Shown: piece after piece, positions 52,181-62,494 of the stretch
Numbering within the stretch: the stretch's first letter is position 1
Layout: every line of letters starts with the position of its first letter
NCBI GenBank assembly: GCA_023362775.1
Contig: JALMGJ010000002.1
Location: 36,977,914 to 37,041,913 of the forward strand
Source: Charina bottae
Taxonomy: Eukaryota > Chordata > Lepidosauria > Squamata > Charinaidae
DNA: 64,000 nucleotides
Direction: 5' to 3'
Notes under the pieces: generated by a model
What the model was told of the DNA's origin: nothing
The model's input: the letters and a program-made list of their open reading frames with translations, nothing else
The model's database searches: none
Translations under genes and position numbers: made by a program

Positions 52181-55100
52181 GTAATAACGATATCAAGATC
52201 TGGAAGCTAGGAACCCAAAGGAGGGACTGAAGTGTCCAAGCCAAGGCCACCAGAGCACACGGAGCAATCCAAAACATGTACTGGACTTCCAAAAGCTGCT
52301 GCTGAGTTGTAATGAGACAGAACGAGAACATGAATACATAGATGGGGAGCAATCATAGTATGATTTAACATGTCATTTACATAAAATGTACGAGTCACAG
52401 GATGGGAGGGCAGGAAGTCAGCTCTGAACGTGCAAGAATACAGATATTCGTGTGGCCCCTCTGGGCATCTTCCTTGTCCAGGAGGCTCCAGAAAGGAGAA
52501 GAGGGAGGATGGACTTGTTCCAGGGACCGTTGGTGGTTTATCTCAGGCTTTTGAATGTCGTAGGCCAGTTTTACCCAAACACTTTGTGCAGACCTTCCTG
52601 TAGTGTTCCTCTGCTGCGCCATCAACTGGCTCATTCCTAGAAAAGAGGCTAATCTGCTGAGAAGCCAGAGGAGAGGAGGAGGTCAGGTGGAGGAGGTGAG
52701 GAGGGGACTGAGCCCACCTACAATTTACAGACACCTTTCCTACAGAATATAGTAGGATAGATAGAATAGATATTTTCTACAGAATATAGCCTCAAGCACA
52801 GAGGCTGTGTATTTGATAGGTTTAAATGAATGTACAGTTTAGTAACCTTGGAAAGAACCGTAGTGGCAAGGTCCGAGGACAATGAAACCCAAAACTAAAA
52901 ACAATAAATCCCAGCTGCCTAATTTAGCCAATGACAGCTATGTTAAATTTTAAATGAGGTAAATGAGCCTTGGAAGGACTCTGGTTATTGTGCTTTATCT
53001 GTTTCTTGAAGAGTACTGTTTGCGCTTAGGGTTAGGGTTAGGGTTAGGGTTAGGGTTAACGTTAGGAACCACAACTTCCAGAACACGGCCACACAGCCCG
53101 GAAGACCCACAACAGCCATTGAACTCCGGCCGTGAAAGCCTTCGACAATACATAGTACTGTTTGCCATTTGTCAAAAACTGAGTAAACTACCTCAAGTCC
53201 AGCAATGGACAATCTGTGCATCAATGTACCCAAAGGGTACTGCCCTTTGTTCCTGGAAGGTTCCCTGCCTCACCTGACTTTATTTTTTGTTTCAACCTTC
53301 TTTTAACTGAATCAGATGAAATAAAAGAAGCACAAACACCGTCTGGAGCATCACCTTTATGTACAAGTCCGGACGGATCTGGGCGGCACCACGCTGGGGA
53401 ATCTTCCTTTAGGCCAGGTAAAGTCTCCTGTAGGACAGCTTTTCATGTCCAGCTGGAATAGCCAATTCTGCTGCATCCCACCCACCCTCCCCAGAAGGGC
53501 CAACACTTCCCAAAGCTTTGCTTCCCTTTTTTAACCTTGAAACTCCATGGGCCTTTGTCCCCATCCTGACTGGGAGAGCTACTAAGCAAGGGAAGCGCCT
53601 GCCTGCTGAAGCTGTGCTTGCTCCATCCCTGGAGGTCTTCAACGCAAGGCGGGGCAGCCATTTGTCCAGAGTGGGATGAGGGTTCCTGCTCTCGGCAGGG
53701 GGTTGGACGAGGAAGCTCTGAGGCCCCTTCCGTCCCTAGGATTCTATGGTCGTAAATTCTCCTCCCAGTGGGGGCTTCCATCGGGCAGCCTGGGCTGAAC
53801 TGTGCCTCCTCCTGACCTGTCACCGGAGCCCTTGTTGGTTTAAGTTTTCCTGTTCCCTTTCTGCTCTAGAGGATATGAAGAACCGCAGATGATCAAAAAT
53901 GGAAAATATTTTCAGTGTCTCCCGTGGTTGTATGGCCATTGCCGCTCTCATTGCTACTGCTGCTGTTGCTATTGTATCTCTCGCAGGCAAGTTATCTAAA
54001 CTCTAATATTGCAAGCTAGATGATTTGTTTATTTTTAGTTTTTTGCCTTCCTATCTCCCCCCCCCCCCCATATATATATTTTCCTGGGAGATACCTGCAG
54101 CCAGGGTGGTGAAGGGGTTGGACTGGCCCTGGGGAGACCCTGGTTCTAGCCCCACCCACCCACCCACCCAGCCACAGAAGCTCCTTGAATGGCGTTGGGC
54201 CTTTTGCCTCCTCTCTCAGCCCAGCCTACCTTGCAGGGCTATTGTGGAGAAAAGTGGGGCCTTGGCTGCCTAAAGAAAAAGGAACAGATAAATCTAGCAA
54301 ATAAAATAAATCAGTGCATGGGGGGGATGTCTCCCCTCCCTTATTTCATTTGCACAAGAGCAACCCTTTGAAGCAGGCTCCACAGGGGAGGAGAGAACAG
54401 AGAAGGACGGGCCCCACCCAGGCCCAGCATTACGGTGTGCGTGTGCTCCACAAATGCTGAAAATGCTGGCACTGCCCCCACCCCAATGGGGAGTGCAAGG
54501 GAGGGAGTGCAAGACCTTATTAAAAAAACAAAAATTCTGCCCCCCTCCCCATTCCAAAGGAGAAAGTCCTGCCTTATTACCCATTGCCACCTTTGGTCCC
54601 CCTCCCCAAAAGCTTGCTCATTTCTGCTCTAATGCAGATTTCCAGCTGTTCCTTATCGTTCCCGCTCCCCATTTGTTACTAGTTAACTGAGGAGAGTGTT
54701 TGGCAGATCATGATCTGTTTTTTTCTTCCTTCGCATCCTCAGTACAACATCATCAGCTGAACTTAAAAATAGATGAATGTAAGTTGCAATTGGCAGCCTC
54801 TGGGCATGGAAGACGCCCGTGCCCACCTGACTGGCTTGGGTACGAGAAGAAGTGCTATTACTTTTCAGATGAAGAAGGAAGCTGGACTGCTGCCCAAGGC
54901 TTTTGCTCTTTGCACAATGCTTCCCTGGCTATTATTGGAAAGGAAGAAATGGTAAGAGATGAAAATACCCCACTGTATTGGTGAGAGGTTCAGGATGGTA
55001 CTGATCTCATGTAGGGTCCACACACATCAATTCTACTTGCAGGGAGCTGATTATATAAAATAGTTTGATTTTCATTACAAAAGAAAGACCATCTATTGCT

Positions 55101-57542
55101 TTCTAATTTACAGCCAGCGCCTCTATGCTATGTCTACTACAGGTAGACCTCATTTAATGACTGCCCTGTTTAGCGACCGTTCAAAGTTACGACGGCGCTG
55201 ACAAAGTAACTTTGCGACCAGTCCTCATATTTACAACCCATGCAGCGTCCCTATGGCCACACGATTGAGATTCGGGCACTTCACAACCAGCGAGCAGTTA
55301 AGACGTTCACAGTAAAAAGTTTTAAAAATGCACAAGCTTGGGGCCTATAAATATTTCAGAGTGGTTTAACATTTACTTCTTATTCTCTCGAAAGAAATTT
55401 GTGCTGCGTCACAAAGGCAGCGCTTCCCACTGGATTGGCGTCAGACGAGACCCAAACGGGCCCTGGAAAGGGATCGACGGAAACGATTCAACGTGAGTCC
55501 TCCTTTTCCTCTTGCATCTTCACTCGGGGAACTCTGTGCCAGCCACATGCCGAAAGGAAGTGTCAGAGTGCGCACCGTGGAGCGGCCTGCTCCTTTTTCC
55601 AAGACACCAGTGATCCACGTTCTATGCAGTAAATAGATGCTCAAGCAGAGATTAGATAAAATAGCCTATTTACTTTATATACATACGTAGTCCAAATACA
55701 TCCAACAGCAGTAACAAAATGATACAGCAATACAGCGATGAAAGACAGCGATGAGAAGTTTCAGCAGCAACGAGAAGAAAGAACACAACCAGACTCCTCT
55801 ATTTATATACATAAACTGACCAATCACATTATAGGTCACTCTCATCATCTGCCCCACCCAACTAAATGATAGCACCTGTAGTATGAGCCATACACTGCCA
55901 CATCAACCCTACAACAATGGCTGTTAATTGGGTGACTTGCAGAATAATTCCCCTCTCACCTAGATATCAAGCCTCTCCAGTATAATTTATCTAACTGTAA
56001 ATTCATGGGTATATACAAACCCCAACAGGAAGCAGCTTGCAGTTTATTGATCATCCAGTGCACCCTGTTTCTGGCATCCAGCACAAACGCACTGCCTGTT
56101 TTCCTAAATGCCAACTAAAACTGGGGAAGGGCTTGGAGAATGGATGCAAGCCAACGTGGTGGTGTTGCTGGACTTGAGGAGACCCGGGTTAAGTCCCCCC
56201 TCAGCCACAAAAGGAGCCTGGGGATTATGGGCCGGTCCCTCTTTCTCAGCCCCAGAGCCAGTGTGGTCTGGTGGTGAAGGTGTTGCGGTAAGAGTGGAGA
56301 CTCTGAGTCCCCTCTGAGCATGGAAGGTCCCTAGGTGACTTTGGGCCAGATCCTCTCTCAGCCTTTCGTGCTCAGGAAAAGAATAGACACAGCACTCGTA
56401 AGACGTGACTGAAACCAGCCAGACATAGGCAGATTTGTGGCCTCCAGGTGGACTTCAGCTCCCGTCAGCCCTGAGCAGCGAGAGTGAGTGAGTTCAGCTC
56501 AACATTGCTGGAAACACCAGGTGGGCTACTCCCCAACTAGCCCATTCATATATGGGTCCACTGCTCTCTTTATCACCCACCCAACCTTTGCTTCTCCCCA
56601 CTGGTGAGTTACGTTGCGATCCACTCATCCTTGACTTGGCAGAAAACTATCCAGGTAGTCCTCGCTTAACGATCACAGTTGGGACCGGAATTTCAGTTGC
56701 TAAGCGAAGTGGTCATTAAGCGAATCTGACATAATTTTACAACCTTTTTTGCGGTGGTTGTTAAGCAAACCGTGTGGTTGTTAAGCAAACCATGTGGTGG
56801 TTAAGCAAACCACGTGGTTCCCCATTGATTTTGCTTGCCAGAAGCTGGCTGGGAAGGTTGAAAACGACGATCACGTGACCACAGGATGCTGCAACAGCCG
56901 TAAATGCGAACCAGTTGCCAAGCACCCAAATCGCATTCATGTGGCTGCGGGGACGGTCATAAGTGTGAGAACAGGTTGTAAGTCAATTTTTCCAGCATCG
57001 TCGTAAGTCCAAACTGTCACTAAATGAATGGTGGTTAAGTGAGGACTACCTGTACCAGCGTGAAAGTTAGGGCCTCCATTGCTCCCCCTCTCCTCCTCTG
57101 TTCCAAGGCACTGTGGTTGCCTGACTTTCCTCCAAGACCGTGGGTGGCGAAGTAGGTTTTACCCACCTTGTGACTGCCCTTGGATGGGGTTGGAATAAAG
57201 GGGCAAGTTGGAAGACCCCAGCTAAGGATGACTTAAGCCTGTCTTGCGCAGAGGTGGGGGTGAGAGGAAAGCGATGCCAGGGGACATGGCAGAAAAGAGA
57301 TGTTGCTAGGGCAAGTTGATGCCATAGTTGGATGGCAGTGGGGGCAGAGCTTTCAGCTGTTGTCCTTGTGTTGCAGCCTGGAGGTCAGGGGTGACGGAGG
57401 GGACTGCGCCTTTATGAACAACGACGCCACAGCAAGCTCTTCAAGGTGCCGTACAGCCCATCACTGGATATGCAGCAAACCTGACGGATTCACAAGTCCA
57501 AAGGTAGCTTGGAAACACATGGGCTCCAATCTACTCAACTGA
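52022..57542 (+). CDS. CLEC2-like C-type lectin gene, six exons, with one in-frame stop
   Basis: Exons 52022-52180, 53316-53417, 53870-53986, 54743-54951, 55395-55492 and 57377-57542 join with matching phases (1,1,1,0,2) into a type II membrane lectin: two hydrophilic cytoplasmic exons, a transmembrane exon, then stalk plus CTLD in three exons, stop at 57540. The CTLD (CPPDWLGYEKKCYYFS, FVLRHKG..HWIGV, GDCAFMNNDA, HHWICSKPD) is of CLEC2 type (CLEC2B/CLEC2D/CD69), ligands of NKR-P1 and KLRF receptors. A TGA at 53890-53892 lies in frame just before the membrane segment. The first exon (start codon) is not identified; 44680-44743 fits in phase but looks KLRF-type. Either a recent pseudogene or translation from the ATG at 53899. 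Confidence 0.82.
53026..53059 (+). repeat. short interstitial telomeric repeat
   Basis: (TTAGGG) about 5.5 times, followed by TTAACGTTAGG; in an intron of the CLEC2-like gene. Confidence 0.95.
53066..53150 (-). mobile_element. short Penelope-like terminal fragment
   Basis: On the minus strand GTCGAAGGCTTTCACGGCC, a sequence I associate with reptile PLE ends; it follows the telomeric repeats directly. Confidence 0.45.
53316..53417 (+). CDS. CLEC2-like gene, cytoplasmic exon b
   Basis: Acceptor AACTGAATCAG, donor GGCCAG|GTAAAG, 34 codons, phase 1. Serine/glycine-rich. Confidence 0.65.
53590..53755 (+). mobile_element. CR1 3' end
   Basis: CTGGAGGTCTTCAACGCAAG, GGGGGTTGGACGAGG and the terminal AGGATTCTATGG are the typical end of CR1. 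Confidence 0.85.
53870..53986 (+). CDS. CLEC2-like gene, transmembrane exon with TGA and GC donor
   Basis: Acceptor CTGCTCTAG; seven codons then TGA (53890-53892), then SKMENIFSVSRG and the membrane helix MAIAALIATAAVAIVSLA. Donor CGCAG|GCAAGT is a GC-AG type site with otherwise ideal consensus, and it gives the phase required by the next exon. Confidence 0.72.
54743..54951 (+). CDS. CLEC2-like gene, stalk and CTLD exon 1
   Basis: Acceptor GCATCCTCAG, donor GAAATG|GTAAGA. Short stalk, then CPPDWLGYEKKCYYFS and GSWTAAQGFC, with the LAII strand. Confidence 0.9.
55138..55320. mobile_element. TIR MITE fragment (CAGGTAG end)
   Basis: CAGGTAGACCTCATTTAATG and a body like 28752-28880; the right end is lost. 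Confidence 0.65.
55395..55492 (+). CDS. CLEC2-like gene, CTLD exon 2
   Basis: Acceptor TCTCTCGAAAG, donor TCAAC|GTGAGT, phase 0 to 2. KFVLRHKGSASHWIGV then PWKGIDGND. At the position where most relatives have W-K-W, this has W-K-G. Confidence 0.88.
55561..56027 (-). mobile_element. solo LTR of the Ty1/copia element B family
   Basis: TGTCAGAGTGCG...CCCCAACA with exact TSD GGAAG (55556-55560, 56028-56032). The reverse complement aligns with the 20729-21179 LTR over its whole length. It lies in the last intron of the CLEC2-like gene, antisense. Confidence 0.9.
56108..56390 (+). mobile_element. tRNA-derived SINE pieces
   Basis: AGCCAGTGTGGTCTGGTGG near 56257 and the GACTTTGGGCCAG body; an earlier truncated copy precedes it. 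Confidence 0.6.
56650..57055. mobile_element. TIR MITE (CAGGTAGTCCTC ends), near complete
   Basis: CAGGTAGTCCTCGCTTAACG ... AGTGAGGACTACCTG, with a triple GTTAAGCAAACC minisatellite inside (about 56760-56815). Confidence 0.8.
57377..57542 (+). CDS. CLEC2-like gene, CTLD exon 3 with stop
   Basis: Acceptor CCTTGTGTTGCAG; completes the codon of exon 2, then LEVRGDGGDCAFMNN, SRCRTAHHWICSKPDGF and 16 further residues to TGA at 57540-57542. Confidence 0.9.
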
Positions 57543-58146
57543 AATTATTTTTATTAAACTTCCCGACCGCCGAGAGAGCGCTTCCAGTGGGGAAAGATGG
57601 CGGAAGAACGCTTCTAGCTTTCGGGGCTAGAATCGACAACACGGTGCATAATTAGAGGCTCAGGCAAGAGTCTGAGCCCCGAAGCTGCCTCCGGGAAGGA
57701 GGGAAGCTTGGAATCGCTCCCCGGGTCTTCGGAACAGCTGCAGCTTGCCGGAGGGTCGTAGATTTGACCATCGACAATCGAACGGTGAGTGGAACAGCTG
57801 AGAAGCGGGACAAAAACATCGTCCAAACCACGCTTTGAAGCCCTTAAAAGGACACAATTCCGACCACCCCACTTCTTAACTCACTTTTTTACTTTATCTA
57901 TTGGACTTTAAGAGGCTCTTTCTGATACAGAAATACTCTATTCTCTTGGTGGATTTATCATTATTGTCTGGGATTTTTTTTTTAATGGTGATATATTTAC
58001 TTTGATGATTATAAGTCGAGCAAGGATACCAAAAGGTGTGGTGGTGTTTTTATTGAGAATTTTTTTTTAAGGGGATAAAATTGCTCTCTGATATTTATCT
58101 TGTTTCTACTTTTTGTTGGAAAAGATTTTTTTCCCCCGTATAAAGT
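57543..58146 (+). mobile_element. L1-like 5' UTR
   Basis: Contains AAAGATGGCGGAAGAACGC, a typical L1 leader start, and leads, across a Penelope insertion, to ORF1 at 58853. Confidence 0.6.
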
Positions 58147-58690
58147 AACTCTACATTGGAGAAACCAAACAACCTTTGTACAGGAGGATGGCCCAACACA
58201 GGAGAAGTAACACCACAGGACCAGAGTCAGCAGTTTATCTTCTTCTAAAGGAAAAAGGACACTCATTTGAGGACATTAATGTTCACATTTTAGACAGAGA
58301 AGATAGGTGGTTTGAGAGAGGGGTAAAGGAATCCATTTATGCCAACTTGGAAAATCCTTCCTTGAATAGAGGTGGGGGCCTCAGGCACAATCTTTCCCCT
58401 ATCTTCCTTCCTGCTTTGTCTTCTGTGCCTAGGAAGATTAAGACCATTTCGCAAGCTCAACAGCAGCATGGTAATCTTAACGATCCTCCTTTAGATGATA
58501 AAGGGACTTAGAAATAACATCTCAAAATAACCATGACCTAGCCCCAGGTGCAAGGTCACACAGCCACCTAGAAACATATTTAAGGATTCCCTTACTAACT
58601 TTGCCCAGACTGAAGAAGCTCCTTGGATAAGGAGCGAAACGTTTCCACTGAGAAAATAGAAATCCAGTTGACATGATTCAAGCTACAGTC
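58147..58690 (+). mobile_element. Penelope 3' fragment
   Basis: The + frame 58176-58511 and the bases before it give the GIY-YIG end from LYIGETKQPLYRR onward, then the terminal repeat. Inserted in the L1 5' part. Confidence 0.88.
58602..58651 (+). ncRNA. candidate hammerhead ribozyme in PLE end
   Basis: CTGAAGA 58610-58616, stem II with GGAT loop, GAAA 58636-58639. Confidence 0.58.
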
Positions 58691-58852
58691 CCTTGTAATT
58701 ACAATATTTGGACACTAGATGGGGCTGTAACATTAAAATTATAAATACTGAGGTTTTTATATTGGGAGATTGAGAAGAAAGAAAAATTTTTCCCTTTTTC
58801 CTTTATTTTTTTTTTCTATTTCCCTGTTCTAAAAAAAAAAAAAGGAGAAATT

Positions 58853-59190
58853 ATGGCTACTAGAAAACAAACCCGACGTGGGTCAGGAGGGCCTCCTGAG
58901 TTAGATTATATGAAAATGTTATTTGAAGAGTTTACATTAAAAAATACACAATCAATTTCTCAATCTTTCCAAGATATTAAAGAACGAAATGAGAAAACAT
59001 TTACTGAATTTGAGAAAAGATTTCATCAGAAATTGGAAAAAATGGAAATGAAATTAGAGGGAGGAATTAAAAAGGTGGACAATAGAGTTAATGTTTTAGA
59101 GAGAGAAAGAGAAAATGATTTGGAAAGAATTGCATTATTGGAACTGAGAGATAAGGAATTTTGTTTAAGGTTCAGAGGTATCCCAGGTAG
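58853..59190 (+). pseudogene. L1 ORF1, N-terminal part
   Basis: MATRKQTRRGSGGPPEL start, coiled-coil region (FEKRFHQKLEKMEMKLEGG, NRVNVLERERENDLERI), then the start of the RRM (LRDKEFCLRFRGIPG). It breaks off at 59187, where a hAT end follows. Confidence 0.85.
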
Positions 59191-59280
59191 CCACGCCTCT
59201 GCCGCGCCCACTGCCACGGGCCAGATCAATTACTTTCACGGGCCTTATACGGCCTGCGGGCCGGACGTTGCCCACCCCTG
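59191..59280. mobile_element. hAT terminal fragment
   Basis: Ends GGCCGGACGTTGCCCACCCCTG, a typical hAT right end; its left end is not visible. Confidence 0.55.
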
Positions 59281-59379
59281 ACCTAGAAGGACAACTGTCT
59301 GGATTATGTTAATTGTCTCTGGTCCAGGGTCACAGTATTAGGTTCTAGATTATACAAATACACTGCTGCCTCTAAGATT

Positions 59380-59605
59380 TATACAGTACCTATCAATGGG
59401 TGCATATATTTCAACATTAGAATTAGAACTTTTAATATCGCCATCCTGGATTTTGTTTTATATTTATATTTATATCTATATTTATATTTAAGATACTTGT
59501 TTTTATTGTATTTTAATATCTTTTTAGCTTTACTGTAAACCGCCCAGAGTCCCTCATCTGAGGGAGATGGGTGGTGACGAAATTTGATAAATAAACATGA
59601 TCTAT
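59380..59605 (+). mobile_element. CR1/L2-type 3' end
   Basis: GAACTTTTAATATCGCCATC to ACCGCCCAGAGTCCCTCATC and AATAAACATG; same family as 35650-35862. Confidence 0.75.
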
Positions 59606-59819
59606 GAAATATTTGATTTGTGGCAGACATGAAATTATACCACCACATAAGACAAGGAATACAATGAGATAAATTGGGATGAAGATAGTGATTGGAGCAA
59701 GATTATCTGAGAACCATCATGGCCAGTCCTATAATTCATTCATTTATTAAATGGATATCTTGCCTTTCATCCAGGAGTTTAAGGGCTTCCTCTTCTTATT
59801 TTTCTACCCAACAACCACC

Positions 59820-60600
59820 CTGTGTGGTCATCATCATCATTGGCGATCACTTGTAGCCGAGTAAGATTGTCTCCCAAAGGTAAAATTTTAACAGTGGATC
59901 CGTAAGTGGCTATAAAGGCCAATTCTGGATCCGCACAACCTCCCACAATGAAGGCATAGGTTTCTGGGTGGGAGACGGTCATGATGAGGGTTTGCCTGAC
60001 GTGCCTTCCTTTTAGCTCTTTTCTCCCTTTCGCCCTGTACTTGTGCTTCTTCAAAGTCCATAGCGCCATTAATAAAGGCTGACCTCCAATTGAAACGCTC
60101 ATGAGTTAGGGCTTCCCAGTTCTCAATGCTGATATTACATTTTTTTTAAATTAGCGTTGAGAGTGTCTTTGAATCTCTTTCGCTGTCCACCAATATTCCG
60201 TTTTCCATTCTTAAGTTGGGAGTAAAGTAGCTGCTTTGGAAGACGATGGTCAGGCATTCGAACAACATGGCCGGTCCAGCGAAGTTGATGTTGGATGATC
60301 ATTGTTTCAATGCTGGTGGTTTTCGCTTCTAATACTCTAACATTAGTCCGCCTATCTTCCCAAGTAATTTGCAGAATTTTTCGGAGGCAGCGTTGATGGA
60401 ATCTTTCAAGAAGTTGGAGGTGGCGTTTGTAGAGGGTCCATGTTTCACAGGCGTACAGAAGGGTTGGTAGTACAATGGCTTTGTAAACAAGCATTTTGGT
60501 CTCCCTGCGAATGTCCCGATCCTCAAACACTCTACGCTTCATTCGGGAGAAAGCTACACTCGCAGAGCTCAGGTGATGCTGAATTTCAGCGTCGATGTCG
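59820..60600 (-). pseudogene. non-LTR retrotransposon C-terminus with zinc-finger-like tail
   Basis: Minus frame 60542-60135: VYKAIVLPTLLYACETW, HQRCLRKILQITWEDR, HQLRWTGHVVRMPDHRLPK and GQRKRFKDTLNANL, the end of a LINE RT. Downstream, in another frame, a CLHCGRLCGSRIGLYSHLRI-type zinc-finger segment is readable at about 59930. The clade is not clear to me (not BovB, CR1 or L1 of this window). Confidence 0.7.
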
Positions 60601-60619
60601 GCTTTTGTAGATAGAACCC

Positions 60620-60755
60620 TGTGAGGTAGGCTGGGCAGAAAGAGAGGAACAAGTCCGAAGTCATCCAGGGAGCCTCTGTAGCTAAGGGGGGACTAGAACC
60701 CAGGTCTCTCTGCTTCTAGGCCAACCCCTTCACCACCACACTACACTGTTTCTCC
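60620..60755 (-). mobile_element. tRNA-type SINE (minus)
   Basis: CCTCTGTAGCTAAGGGGGGA, CTAGAACCCAGGTCTCTCTG, CCAACCCCTTCACCACCACA; the latter two are the reverse of B and A box regions. Confidence 0.55.
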
Positions 60756-61297
60756 AAAACTCGTGTGCAGATTCTCCCTTGGTACTCAGTGCCTGTGCTG
60801 GAAATGCAACGCACAAGGAGCAGAATGTTTTGCAAAATACAGTTTTTTATCTAGAAAAACACACATCTACATGCCCCATTGTCCTCATCAAACAAGCGGG
60901 CCTCCTTCAAAGGGGCATTTCAAGTTTGCATTTTTAACTCGGGAATTTTTTCAGAGTCTCCTGTAATTTGTCACAGCACAAGACTTCATGGATACAAACT
61001 GCCCGTTCCAAAATATCCCTCCCCAATGTAATTATTACAGAGTCCTTTTTAGGTTTTCTCTTCTGTTATTTATATCAGCAGAGCTTCTATCTCACAGATC
61101 CACCTGGTTACAGCACTGCAAGATTCTGAGATGACTTTCTGCCCCTTCAGCATCGCACAGCTGTTCCCTTGAGCCTCATCTGTGATCGGCAACCTGGAGG
61201 AGAAAGGAGAAAGAAAGAAAGGGAGAAAGCCAAGGACATTTGTCAGAGGTGGAAGAAGGTCGCTCTCCCCTGGATGAAAATGTTCTCTCTGATGAGT
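60756..61297. other. intergenic, no recognised feature
   Basis: Nothing assignable was seen; the right end is the TSD of the next MITE. Confidence 0.4.
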
Positions 61298-61305
61298 TTC
61301 TAAAG

Positions 61306-61601
61306 CAGAACTTTCCAAACTTTTCATGTTGGTGACAAACTTTTTAGACATGCATCATTTCACGACACACTCTTACAGCAGGGCACAAGGCAGGCACTAG
61401 GACCTGCGCGGAATCCTGGCAGGGCAGGTTTGGAGGCAGGCAGGCACTAGGACCTGTGCGGAATCCTGGCAGGGCAGGTTTGGAGGCAGCCGGGCACAAG
61501 GCAGGCACTAGGACCTGCGTGGAATCCTGGCAGGGCTTGGAGGCAGCAGCAGCCACGACACACCCAGACACTGCAGCCGACACACAGTTTGGAAAGCTGT
61601 G
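61306..61601. mobile_element. hAT MITE, family 1, copy 5
   Basis: CAGAACTTTCCAAAC ... GTTTGGAAAGCTGTG; exact TSD TTCTAAAG. The GGCAGGCACTAGGACCTG unit is present three times. Confidence 0.92.
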
Positions 61602-61985
61602 TTCTAAAGACATACTGTCTATTTCAGCTTAAAGGCAGTCAGCTTTTCCAACTCATTTAAAAGATGGGATGGGGTGGGACGTTCTACAACTCCAAAGAAG
61701 TCCAACCAACTTGGGCAGACTGGTGTGGCAGTCTTTCCTCTTCTGCCCAGCTGCATTGACCCTGCCTTAAGTCTGGCTGCCACACATACCCTTTAGATAT
61801 GATATATTTTATATGATTATATTACAATATATGGTTAGATTATACGATTATATTAAAATGTATGTTCATATGACACACTAAAGCCACAAATCAGCCAATC
61901 ACGTTTTAGCCTAGAATGATGGGTGAATCCAGCCTGTGTGGTTATGACTTGGTGTACATCATGTAAACTCAGAAAATCTTTAATG

Positions 61986-62250
61986 CAGAGCTTTCCAAAC
62001 TCTGTGTCGCGACACAAAAGTGTGTCGCCACACACAGTGTGGTGTGTCGCCACACCACCCGGAAGTGGCGGCGCGCGCCTGCATGGCAGCGGTGGCAGCG
62101 GCGCGGTATCAGTGTTTCCGTGTTTTAGCGGAGGCCGCCGCCGCCGTGAACGTGCATGCCACCGCACGCCACCCCGCGCCGCCGTGCGCGTGCCACCGCG
62201 CCGCCACCGCCGCTGGTGTGTCGCCAGCGGCGGCACTTTGGAAAGCCCTG
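61986..62250. mobile_element. hAT MITE, family 1, copy 6
   Basis: CAGAGCTTTCCAAAC ... TTTGGAAAGCCCTG; exact TSD CTTTAATG. The core is like copy 2. Confidence 0.92.
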
Positions 62251-62277
62251 CTTTAATGCATTGGTAAGATTCTTTAT

Positions 62278-62432
62278 TCAGAGGATGAGATGGTTAGATA
62301 GCATCAGCGATGTAATGAACATGAATTTGAGTAAACTCCGGGAGACAGTGGAGGTCAGGAAGGCCTGGCGTGCTATGGTCCATGAGGTCACAAAGAGTCG
62401 GGCACGACTAAACGACTGAAAAACAACAAAAA
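62278..62432 (+). mobile_element. BovB 3' end fragment
   Basis: MRWLDSISDVMNMNLSKLRE and VHEVTKSRARLND, stop, then ACAACAAAA. Confidence 0.85.
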
Positions 62433-62494
62433 TTCTTTATTACTGTGTTTTATTTAGTTTTATGAGCCAACAAGAACCTTCTATGATTACAGTA

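Noticed and set aside
52985..53233. Frame with a Leu-Thr repeat
   Set aside because: It is the translation of the telomeric TTAGGG block.
57300..57376. Upstream extension of the last CLEC2-like exon
   Set aside because: The open frame extends left of 57377, but a good acceptor (TTGTGTTGCAG) and the phase define the exon start.
36656..57542. Snake-venom C-type lectin (snaclec) genes
   Set aside because: The exons encode a stalk, a membrane helix and CTLDs with the WIGL motif split over three exons, as in NK receptors; no secretory signal-peptide exon was seen.
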